NCBI GenBank assembly: GCA_013336365.1
Contig: JAAXTT010000113.1
Coordinates: 1-5,008, forward strand
Length of the DNA stretch: 5,008 bases
Source: Peptococcaceae bacterium
GTDB lineage: Bacteria > Bacillota > Desulfotomaculia > Desulfotomaculales > Desulfocucumaceae
Direction of reading: 5' to 3'
How positions within the stretch are numbered: position 1 is the first letter of the stretch; each line of letters opens with the position of its first letter. This document shows positions 1 to 5,008 of this stretch, in pieces. Both the position numbers and the translations under genes were made by a program. The notes beneath the pieces are model-generated. The model did not search any database, had not been told where the DNA came from, and saw only the letters and a program-made list of their open reading frames with translations.

Positions 1-22
1 AGTTCAATCAAGGGATTGAACT
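1..22. repeat. Perfect 9-bp inverted repeat at the window edge, inside secF
   Basis: AGTTCAATC (1-9) and GATTGAACT (14-22) are exact reverse complements separated by AAGG. The repeat lies within the secF frame and begins at the first base of the window. It could be a chance hairpin in coding sequence, or a fold-back artefact if this base is also the end of an assembled contig. Confidence 0.55.
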
Positions 23-452
23 CAAATCTAATGGTGATGTATATTACCATTATGATGGAGGCAACAAAAAGTGCTCCCAGGGCCTTGTAAACCAGTTCCT
101 TGCCCACAACAGGGGCAACAAAGTCATTTCTGAGCAATTGATTAGGTCCTATATTTTTTGAGAAAGATGCCACCAGCTGCTGGCCTTCCTTTTCAGTGAT
201 AGTATCAAGACGAATCAGAAAGTCTCTATCCCCACTCTGCTGGATTTTGCTGGAATCCAAGCCCTGGCTTTCTACAGTTTTTCTAACCAGCTCTACCTGA
301 ACAGCCTTGTCAAACCTAACCTCTATAATACTGCCACTCTTGAAATCTATCCCCAGGTTTAAACCCTGCATAAAAAGGGAAATAAGGCCTGGAATTAGTA
401 CAATCATTGAAAAAATATAGAATATCTTTCTATGTTTGATAACATGAAGCAC
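1..452 (-). CDS. secF: Protein translocase subunit SecF, N-terminal part (3' end outside window)
   Basis: SecF is the membrane partner of SecD in the SecDF-YajC complex. The GTG at 452 begins 150 complete codons before the window edge, about half of a typical 290-320-residue SecF. A first membrane helix (about 10-29) is followed by the family motif NLGIDFKSGSIIEV (32-45), in which the more usual GG is SG. The small periplasmic P4-type domain follows, including the SecF-type segment VAPVVGKEL (112-120). A second helix runs from about 121 to 141 and ends in ITIRFEF (139-145), a SecF hallmark. The proton-pathway residues of the C-terminal helices are outside the window. The start choice rests on the AAGGAGGG site 6 bp upstream. 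The last visible residues, NPLIE, look unlike the hydrophobic helix that normally follows RFEF; see the inverted repeat at 1-22. Confidence 0.95.
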   Translation of the reverse strand, partial: MLHVIKHRKIFYIFSMIVLIPGLISLFMQGLNLGIDFKSGSIIEVRFDKAVQVELVRKTVESQGLDSSKIQQSGDRDFLIRLDTITEKEGQQLVASFSKNIGPNQLLRNDFVAPVVGKELVYKALGALFVASIIMVIYITIRFEFNPLIE

Positions 453-458
453 CCTTAT

Positions 459-464
459 CCCTCC
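459..464 (-). promoter_or_regulatory. secF ribosome binding site overlapping the secD stop region
   Basis: In operon sense the secD stop TAA (467-465) runs directly into GGAGGG (464-459), giving AAGGAGGG. It sits 6 bp before the GTG at 452 and decides that start. The out-of-frame ATG at 445 does not continue into the SecF sequence. Confidence 0.8.
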
Positions 465-1712
465 TTATGCCCCAAAATATTTTAAATCCTTGACTAGCTT
501 TGTGGAAGCCAGTAAATGCAGAAGCCAACGAGTCAGAGAAATGGCGGTAAACATGCTGGCAATAATTCCTATAATCAGGGTAACTGCAAAGCCTTTAATT
601 GCCCCTGTACCCAGAAAAACCAGAACAAGTGCTGCCAAGGCTGTAGTTGCATTAGAATCAAAAACAGCCACAAAGCCCCGTTTGAAACCTGCATCTATTG
701 AAGCACGTAGGCTCTTGCCAAAACGGAGCTCCTCTTTTATCCTCTCAAATATTATTACATTGGCATCCACCGCTATTCCCATAGAAAGCAGGTATCCGGC
801 AATGCCTGGCAAAGTCATTGTAACATTTAGAGACAGATACGCTAACAATACCAAGAAAGAATAGATAATTAGAGTAAAATTGGCCACCAGACCGGGAATA
901 CGATAGTAAAGCAGCATAAAAACAAATATTGCCGTCAGTCCCACAATCCCAGCATATTTTGATTTATCCAGGGAATCTGCGCCTAAGGCAGGTCCAACTG
1001 CCCTTTTCTCCACTACATCAACCTTGACCGGCAAGGCACCAGAGCGAAGCAAAATAGCAATATTATGTGCCTCTTCAAGAGATGAGTATCCTGTCACTCT
1101 TGCCTGACCATTGGTAATGGCCGTCTGCACCGTGGGATTTTGCAGGACCTTACCATCCAGAACTATGGCAATATTTCTACCTACATTAGCTGTTGTTGCA
1201 GTGGCAAACTTTTTTGCCACTTCTTGATTAAAGGTAAGATTAACCTCAACTGCTCCCGATGTTGGATCCTTTGATTCCTGAGCATCCTTAAGATCCTTGC
1301 CGGTTATTATTGTCTCTCCATTTTCTGTTTTGAATTCCAGAAAGGCGGTTTTTACCATAGAATTGATGGCTTCATTCGGGTCCTTTATTCCTGCAAGCTC
1401 CACTATCATTCTATTTTCGCCCTGAGCTTGAATTATTGGCTCGGCAACTCCAAACTGGTCAACCCTATTCTGCAAAATAGCCTGCAGTTGTTTCATTGCC
1501 TCGGGAGTTACCTTAGAGTCCGCGGTATCACTGGCCTCCAAAACCACATGAACTCCTCCCTGAAGGTCCAGTCCCAAATTAACATCCTTAATCAAGGGAA
1601 AGTACTTCTGAGTAAGCTGATATTTTTGGAATATCGGTGAAACAGAAAGCATTAAAACTAAGGAAACCACAGCAATTACCATGATTAAGGTAACAATCTT
1701 GCTCCATCTCAT
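465..1712 (-). CDS. secD: Protein translocase subunit SecD
   Basis: SecD, with SecF, uses the proton motive force to assist late steps of protein export through SecYEG. The product is 415 residues, the compact form usual in Firmicutes and shorter than the roughly 615-residue E. coli protein. An N-terminal membrane helix (about 7-27) is followed by LGLDLQGG (46-53). The P1 periplasmic domain includes NRVDQFGVAEP (82-92). Then come LLRSGALPVKV (221-231) and GPALGADSL (240-248), and about five further membrane helices (roughly 254-270, 275-295, 301-322, 350-370, 374-397). The key TM4 motif is GIAVDANVIIFERIKEE (312-328); D316 corresponds to the proton-pathway aspartate D519 of E. coli. The ATG has a GGGGGGAG site (1729-1722) 9 bp upstream. 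secF starts 12 bp after the stop, so the two are translationally coupled or nearly so. Confidence 0.98.
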   Translation of the reverse strand: MRWSKIVTLIMVIAVVSLVLMLSVSPIFQKYQLTQKYFPLIKDVNLGLDLQGGVHVVLEASDTADSKVTPEAMKQLQAILQNRVDQFGVAEPIIQAQGENRMIVELAGIKDPNEAINSMVKTAFLEFKTENGETIITGKDLKDAQESKDPTSGAVEVNLTFNQEVAKKFATATTANVGRNIAIVLDGKVLQNPTVQTAITNGQARVTGYSSLEEAHNIAILLRSGALPVKVDVVEKRAVGPALGADSLDKSKYAGIVGLTAIFVFMLLYYRIPGLVANFTLIIYSFLVLLAYLSLNVTMTLPGIAGYLLSMGIAVDANVIIFERIKEELRFGKSLRASIDAGFKRGFVAVFDSNATTALAALVLVFLGTGAIKGFAVTLIIGIIASMFTAISLTRWLLHLLASTKLVKDLKYFGA

Positions 1713-1716
1713 GCTC

Positions 1717-1845
1717 TTATTCTCCCCCCTGCCATATTAGCAGCTTCTCAAGCTTAAGCCCCGAATTCAGAGGTTTTAGCTCGACGCCGCATTCTACAGA
1801 AATCACAATAACCAAAAAAATATATATAATTTCAACATTCTTCAC
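1717..1845 (-). CDS. Possible 42-residue leader peptide upstream of secD (unrecognised)
   Basis: A GTG at 1845 opens a frame of 42 codons ending TAA at 1719-1717, 4 bp before the secD ATG. I recognise no family. The first half carries a short hydrophobic stretch (residues 6-17, IIYIFLVIVISV), followed by Glu-Cys and a polar second half that ends LLIWQGGE. The last three sense codons lie on the secD ribosome binding site, so ribosomes translating this frame would directly affect secD initiation. Against it: an in-frame stop immediately precedes the GTG, no good ribosome binding site lies 5-12 bp upstream, and the nearest purine run (GAAAGG, 1867-1862) is 16 bp away. The hydrophobic stretch also comes largely from an AT-rich run. 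A 43-codon open frame can arise by chance, so this is a low-confidence call. Confidence 0.2.
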   Translation of the reverse strand: MKNVEIIYIFLVIVISVECGVELKPLNSGLKLEKLLIWQGGE

Positions 1846-1850
1846 TTAAT

Positions 1851-1879
1851 AAGAGAGTAGACCTTTCGCCTACTCTCCC
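1851..1879 (-). promoter_or_regulatory. Hairpin with a competing alternative stem upstream of secD
   Basis: In RNA sense GAGAGUAG (1877-1870) pairs perfectly with CUACUCUC (1860-1853) around a 9-nt loop. The loop contains a GAAA that a C-G pair could close as a GNRA tetraloop. Two further G-U pairs extend the stem to 1879/1851. The left arm can instead pair with an upstream ACUCUU (1887-1882), forming a 6-bp stem with a 4-nt loop, so the two structures exclude each other. The sequence after the hairpin is UUAUUAAG, not a U-run, so a standard intrinsic terminator is unlikely. A regulatory or RNA-processing role is inferred from structure alone. Confidence 0.4.
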
Positions 1880-1902
1880 AAAAGAGTCTTCTGTGATTTG
1901 AG

Positions 1903-1931
1903 TTTTTAACGATTTAAGCAAAATATTTCAA
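1903..1931 (-). promoter_or_regulatory. Weak candidate promoter for secDF
   Basis: Read on the minus strand, TTGAAA (1931-1926, 5 of 6 to the sigma-A -35 consensus) is followed by a 17-bp spacer and TAAAAA (1908-1903, 4 of 6 to the -10 consensus). It starts just after the yajC stop codon and would give a transcript beginning before the hairpin region. In AT-rich DNA such matches are common by chance, so this is only a suggestion. Confidence 0.15.
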
Positions 1932-1932
1932 A

Positions 1933-2235
1933 TTACTTTTTTTCTTCTTCTGCAACAGGTACATTATCTCCCATTTGGGCGATAGCAGTTTTTAAAAATT
2001 CAACTCGGACGCCTTCAGCAAGTCTTAGCACTACTGTATCTTCCTTGATTTTGACCACGGTAGCCAGCATGCCTCCGGCAGTAATAACTGAATCATTAAC
2101 CTTCATATTCTTGATCATATTGATATGCTTCTTCTGACGCTGCTGCTGAGGCCTTATCATCAAGAAATAAAGAAGACCGAACAACAATACAATATAAAGA
2201 AAGCTTCCACCATATTGTTGGTATTGTGCCATCAT
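1933..2235 (-). CDS. yajC: Preprotein translocase subunit YajC
   Basis: YajC is a small single-pass membrane protein that associates with SecD and SecF (and YidC) around the SecYEG channel. The 100-residue product has a short polar N-terminus and one membrane helix (about 11-27, rich in L, F and Y). The family hallmark IRPQQQRQKK (27-36) follows at the cytoplasmic face. Next comes the compact soluble part with NDSVITAGGMLATVVKIKED (47-66) and VEFLKTAIAQM (78-88), and an acidic/lysine tail EEEKK. Two ATG codons are adjacent (2235 and 2232). The strong AGGGAGG site at 2250-2244 is 8 bp from the first and 11 bp from the second, so the first was chosen. Its partner secD follows on the same strand but only after 220 bp, a wider gap than elsewhere in this operon. 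Confidence 0.97.
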   Translation of the reverse strand: MMAQYQQYGGSFLYIVLLFGLLYFLMIRPQQQRQKKHINMIKNMKVNDSVITAGGMLATVVKIKEDTVVLRLAEGVRVEFLKTAIAQMGDNVPVAEEEKK

Positions 2236-2306
2236 CTCATCAACCTCCCTTCCACCGTTTTTTATTCTTCAAAACAGGCGTATTCCCTCTATTTTAATAA
2301 AAAAAT

Positions 2307-3419
2307 TTACTTAAAATGATATCTGCTTAAAAAATCATCTTTGAACTGAATAAATTCATTCTGCTCAATTGCCTTTCTGATATTTTTCATCAAATTTAAG
2401 ATGAAATGAAGATTATGAATAGTAGTTAGCCTTACCCCAAGAATTTCATCAGCCTTAATTAAATGGCGAATGTATGCTCTTGAATAATTCTGACAGGTGT
2501 AACACTGACAGCCATCTTCCAAGGGACGGAAATCTCTGGCAAATTCAGCGTTCCTAACCACCAGCTTGCCACTGGACACAAATACTGTGCCATTTCTTGC
2601 TATTCTGGTAGGCAGAACGCAATCAAACATATCTACTCCCCGGGCAACTCCTTCCAACAGACAGTCCGGCGAACCTACGCCCATCAGATATCTGGGCTTA
2701 TCAGCGGGAATCAGGGGGATTGTATAATCAAGAACCCGGTACATAATATCCTTGGGCTCTCCTACACTTAACCCGCCAATTGCATAGCCTGGGAAATTCA
2801 TTGCCAGCAATTCAGCAGTGCTTTTTTCTCTTAAATCCCTATATTCTCCTCCCTGAATGATGCCAAAAAGCGCTTGATCAGGTCGTGTTTTTGCAGCAAG
2901 GCAACGCCCTGCCCAACGAGTTGTTCTATCCACCGCTTGGCGAGCATATTCGTGGGTACAGGGGTAGGGAGCACATTCATCAAAAGCCATTATAATATCC
3001 GCTCCCAAAGCCTCTTGGATTTCTATTGACTTTTCCGGACTAAAATAATGCTCCGAGCCATCAATATGTGATCGGAACATTACTCCATCCTCATCAATTT
3101 TTCTGAGCGGCCCCAAACTGAAAACCTGAAAACCTCCACTATCTGTAAGAATTGGTCCCTGCCAATTCATAAAACCATGCAGACCACCTGCTTCAGCAAC
3201 TATATCCTGACCGGGCCGTAGATAAAGATGATAGGTATTGCTTAAAACCAGCCTGCCGCCAACCTGATGAACCTCCTGGGGAGTCATTGCCTTAATTGTT
3301 GCCTGGGTGCCAACCGGCATAAATATTGGTGTTTTAACCATACCATGAGGTGTGCTAAGTTCACCGGTCCTAGCTCCGGAGGATTTATCCCTATAAATTT
3401 CCTTAAATGAAACCGCCAT
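2307..3419 (-). CDS. tgt: tRNA-guanine(34) transglycosylase (queuine/preQ1 tRNA-ribosyltransferase)
   Basis: Tgt exchanges guanine 34 in the anticodon of tRNA-Asp, -Asn, -His and -Tyr for preQ1, the step before QueA. The protein is 370 residues, the usual bacterial size. By alignment from memory with the E. coli enzyme (D89, D264, zinc ligands C302, C304, C307, H333), the equivalents are all present. These are D93 in TDSGGFQVFSL, the nucleophile D266 in GVDMFDCVLPTR, and zinc ligands C304, C306, C309 (CQCYTC) and H335 (TIHNLH). The base-binding segments FDEC (146-149), IIQGG (187-191) and GGLSVGEP (215-222) are intact and of bacterial preQ1 type. The start has a good AAGGAG site (3430-3425) 5 bp before the ATG. 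It lies 48 bp after queA and 71 bp before yajC, in the classic queA-tgt-yajC order. Confidence 0.98.
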   Translation of the reverse strand: MAVSFKEIYRDKSSGARTGELSTPHGMVKTPIFMPVGTQATIKAMTPQEVHQVGGRLVLSNTYHLYLRPGQDIVAEAGGLHGFMNWQGPILTDSGGFQVFSLGPLRKIDEDGVMFRSHIDGSEHYFSPEKSIEIQEALGADIIMAFDECAPYPCTHEYARQAVDRTTRWAGRCLAAKTRPDQALFGIIQGGEYRDLREKSTAELLAMNFPGYAIGGLSVGEPKDIMYRVLDYTIPLIPADKPRYLMGVGSPDCLLEGVARGVDMFDCVLPTRIARNGTVFVSSGKLVVRNAEFARDFRPLEDGCQCYTCQNYSRAYIRHLIKADEILGVRLTTIHNLHFILNLMKNIRKAIEQNEFIQFKDDFLSRYHFK

Positions 3420-3467
3420 TATTTCTCCTTAATCCCTAAAGATTATTCTGATAATATTTACACTAAA

Positions 3468-4496
3468 TTAATAAATCAACATTGCATCACCAAAACTAAA
3501 AAAACGATATTCTCGTTTTACCGCTTCCATGTAGGCATCCATTATCAGTTCCCTGCCTGCCAAAGCACTGACCATCATTATCAGGGTTGATTTGGGTAAG
3601 TGAAAATTGGTTATCATTCCTTGGATAACCTTGAATTTATAACCGGGATAGATAAATACTTCTGTTTCTCCGGAGCCTGCACTCACTCTGCCGGAAGAAT
3701 CAACAGCACTTTCCAAGCATCGTACAGATGTGGTTCCAACCCCGATTATCCTTCCCTCTGAACCTGCCCGAGTACTATTAATTAATTCTGCCGTTTCCTC
3801 AGGTATATTATAATACTCTTTATGCATATAGTGCTCTTCAATATTGTCAACAGCAACCGGTCTGAAGGTCCCCAGACCCACATGATGTATGACCGGAACC
3901 ACCCTTATGCCTTTGTGCCTTATCTTGCCCAGCAGCTCCGGAGTAAAATGGAGTCCTGCAGTAGGTGCTGCAACCGAACCCTCCTCATTTGCATAGACAG
4001 TCTGATATCTTAGGGGATCCTCAGGATAATTCTTAATATACGGAGGCAAAGGCATTTTCCCTATTCTGTTGATAGCACCGGAAAAAGACTCTCTGCTCTC
4101 AAATTGAATCAGCCTGCCCCCTTGGTCGGTAGCTGATGTAACTGTTCCTGTCATGATACCTTCGCCAAATATCAGCTTAACTCCTGGTTTTACACGTCTT
4201 CCCGGTTTGACCAGAGTTTCCCATAAGCCTTTACCCAAATCTTTTAGCAGTAGCACCTCAATTGCTGCTCCAGTCCCAACCTTGCTCCCTATAAGTCTGG
4301 CAGGAATAACCTTAGTCTGATTAATAACCAGAATATCCCCCGGATTTAAATATGCCGATAGATCAGTAAAAACTTTATGCTCCAGCAGCTTGCGACCTTT
4401 ATCAATAACCATAAGTCTTGACTGATCCCTGACTAGCAGTGGATCCTGAGCGATAAGCTCCTGGGGAAGCTGATAATCAAAATCGGTTAGCTTCAT
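3468..4496 (-). CDS. queA: S-adenosylmethionine:tRNA ribosyltransferase-isomerase QueA
   Basis: QueA is a cytoplasmic enzyme of queuosine synthesis. It transfers and isomerises the ribosyl moiety of S-adenosylmethionine onto preQ1 already inserted at position 34 of GUN-anticodon tRNAs, giving epoxyqueuosine. The 342-residue length is normal. Family motifs appear in order: FDYQLPQELIAQDP (6-19), RDQSRLMV (23-30), NQTKVIPARL (59-68), GSVAAPTAGLHFTPELL (173-189), HHVGLGTFRPV (204-214), VGTTSVRCLESA (253-264), FIYPGYKF (281-288), ITNFHLPKSTL (295-305) and a C-terminal YRFFSFGDAMLIY. The start is fixed by the conserved MKLTDFDY N-terminus. The nearest ribosome-binding-like sequence (GAGG, 4515-4512) is 15 bp away, unusually far. 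tgt, which acts one step earlier, follows after 48 bp, so co-transcription is likely. All expected conserved blocks are present. Confidence 0.98.
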   Translation of the reverse strand: MKLTDFDYQLPQELIAQDPLLVRDQSRLMVIDKGRKLLEHKVFTDLSAYLNPGDILVINQTKVIPARLIGSKVGTGAAIEVLLLKDLGKGLWETLVKPGRRVKPGVKLIFGEGIMTGTVTSATDQGGRLIQFESRESFSGAINRIGKMPLPPYIKNYPEDPLRYQTVYANEEGSVAAPTAGLHFTPELLGKIRHKGIRVVPVIHHVGLGTFRPVAVDNIEEHYMHKEYYNIPEETAELINSTRAGSEGRIIGVGTTSVRCLESAVDSSGRVSAGSGETEVFIYPGYKFKVIQGMITNFHLPKSTLIMMVSALAGRELIMDAYMEAVKREYRFFSFGDAMLIY

Positions 4497-4511
4497 AATA
4501 TATTTTTATAA

Positions 4512-4515
4512 CCTC
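4512..4515 (-). promoter_or_regulatory. Weak, distant ribosome binding site of queA
   Basis: In operon sense the only purine-rich match before the queA ATG is TTGAGG, with GAGG at 4515-4512. The AT-rich stretch between it and the ATG is 15 bp, against 5-9 bp for the other genes here. The start itself is secured by protein conservation, so initiation probably depends on a weak site or on translation arriving from the upstream SpoIID-family gene. Confidence 0.35.
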
Positions 4516-4557
4516 AACTTATCTGACAAAGAGATTGGTCCTTAATATTGTTCGGGT

Positions 4558-5008
4558 TTAATTTATACTCACCAGCTGAGTCTTGTTAAAATAAAAATCT
4601 AAAATTTCTTGATAGCCAAAACCCTTGCTGGCCATTCCCTTGGCACCGTACTGTGACATACCTATTCCATGCCCATAACCGGAGCCATTTATCTCTAATA
4701 GTGAAACATATCCCTCTTCATCTTTGGATTTGGACACTGTGAAAAGAGCACTTTTTAAGCCCAGTACTGCTCTGACTCTTTCAGAATTGGCAATTTCTTT
4801 TTCCACAGTCTTGCCGGCTAGGGTAATGCCGGATATCTTTATTTTCTTTACTCTTGCACCGGAGCTTGTCATCTCCATCAGCTCAATATCCTGCACAGCT
4901 TTTAAACGCTCCTCAGAATCTGCATCCTGCTGGCTGAAGAGTCCTTTGTTTAACTGCTGAACCAGCTGTTCTTGGGTATAATTGACTGTCCAATCATAGT
5001 GGGAATCA
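4558..5008 (-). CDS. SpoIID/LytB-family sporulation protein, C-terminal part (5' end outside window)
   Basis: The open frame runs in from the window edge (first full codon at 5007) and ends with TAA at 4560-4558, giving 149 visible residues; the N-terminus lies beyond 5008. The diagnostic family signature GSGYGHGIGMSQYGAKGMA is present near the C-terminus, followed by the usual GYQEILDFYF ending. An upstream WTVNYTQEQL segment also fits the family. SpoIID of Bacillus is a membrane-anchored lytic transglycosylase that thins septal peptidoglycan during engulfment, while LytB relatives act as amidase enhancers. The catalytic glutamate and membrane anchor of SpoIID would lie upstream, so activity cannot be judged here. 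A GTG at 4896 is internal to the conserved domain and is not the true start. queA follows 61 bp downstream on the same strand. True SpoIID and a paralogue cannot be told apart from this fragment. Confidence 0.9.
   Translation of the reverse strand, partial: DSHYDWTVNYTQEQLVQQLNKGLFSQQDADSEERLKAVQDIELMEMTSSGARVKKIKISGITLAGKTVEKEIANSERVRAVLGLKSALFTVSKSKDEEGYVSLLEINGSGYGHGIGMSQYGAKGMASKGFGYQEILDFYFNKTQLVSIN

Larger units (their letters stand above)
1713..1932 (-). other. yajC-secD intergenic gap, 220 bp, likely 5' leader of secDF
   Basis: This is the largest spacer in the window; the others are 12-71 bp. In operon sense it holds, in order: a weak promoter-like sequence at the yajC stop (1931-1903); competing stems around 1887-1851; an AT-rich run (1830-1811); a 42-codon open frame (1845-1717); small hairpins AGCTT/AAGCT (1754-1742) and CTGC/GCAG (1743-1729); and the secD ribosome binding site GGGGGGAG (1729-1722). 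I do not recognise a known riboswitch, T-box, tRNA or mobile-element remnant. In many Clostridia, from memory, the six-cysteine SCIFF peptide gene and its radical-SAM maturase lie in this neighbourhood. No cysteine-rich short frame of that kind is visible here. Confidence 0.6.

Noticed and set aside
490..864. Plus-strand open frame of 124 codons opposite secD
   Set aside because: It is antisense to the conserved SecD C-terminal membrane region, has no recognisable family character, and is a shadow of the secD reading frame.
1803..1838. 11-codon frame from ATG 1838 as a separate leader peptide
   Set aside because: It is very short, has only a weak upstream GTGAAG, and its hydrophobic content comes from the AT-rich run; mentioned with the longer frame but not called.
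1851..1879. Intrinsic terminator separating yajC from secD
   Set aside because: The hairpin is followed by UUAUUAAG rather than a run of U, and on the plus strand there is no U-run either; kept only as a structure of unknown role.
3860..3879. Hairpin GGTCTG...CAGACC inside queA
   Set aside because: It lies in codons for the conserved GLGTFRP motif and is most simply a coincidence of coding sequence.
4504..4532. Promoter before queA using TTGTCA and an AT-rich -10
   Set aside because: Spacing to usable -10 matches is 15 or 21 bp rather than 17, so the match is no better than expected in AT-rich DNA.
4497..4557. preQ1 riboswitch upstream of the queuosine genes
   Set aside because: The 61-bp spacer shows no convincing stem followed by the A-rich tail pairing of a preQ1 aptamer.
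4558..4896. A complete 112-residue gene starting at GTG 4896
   Set aside because: The same frame stays open to the window edge and the upstream residues (WTVNYTQEQL) fit the SpoIID family, so this is the tail of a longer gene.
4724..4960. Plus-strand open frame of 78 codons opposite the SpoIID-family gene
   Set aside because: It overlaps the conserved minus-strand coding sequence, shows no family signature, and is best explained as a shadow frame.

Overview
The window is a single run of co-directional genes, all read on the minus strand, so transcription goes from high to low coordinates. In that order it holds the C-terminal part of a SpoIID/LytB-family protein (5008-4558), queA (4496-3468), tgt (3419-2307), yajC (2235-1933), secD (1712-465) and the first 150 codons of secF (452 to the window edge at 1). 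Base composition looks moderately AT-rich. The queA-tgt-yajC-secD-secF order, separate secD and secF genes, strong GGAGG-type ribosome binding sites and a sporulation-family neighbour together point to an endospore-forming Firmicute. A Clostridia/Peptococcaceae-like lineage fits best. This is inferred from gene order and protein character, not from a database search.

Layout. At 5008-4558 is the conserved C-terminus of a SpoIID/LytB protein, a peptidoglycan enzyme family used in engulfment. At 4496-2307 are the two tRNA queuosine genes: tgt inserts preQ1 into tRNA, and queA then adds the epoxycyclopentanediol precursor. At 2235-1 are the Sec accessory genes yajC, secD and secF, which form the proton-motive-force-driven part of the secretion machinery. 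Spacers are short (12-71 bp), consistent with one operon, except for a 220-bp gap between yajC and secD (1713-1932).

The yajC-secD gap is the only part of the window not explained by ordinary genes. In the sense of the operon it contains a hairpin with a competing alternative stem (about 1851-1887). It also contains an unrecognised 42-codon open frame (1845-1717) with a hydrophobic N-terminal half. Its last codons overlap the secD ribosome binding site and its stop lies 4 bp before the secD ATG. That arrangement resembles a translational leader for a Sec gene, but its start has no good ribosome binding site and the frame could be open by chance. I see no mobile element, CRISPR array, tRNA or rRNA, and no convincing new multi-gene system. 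The core genes are ordinary housekeeping genes with intact active-site motifs.
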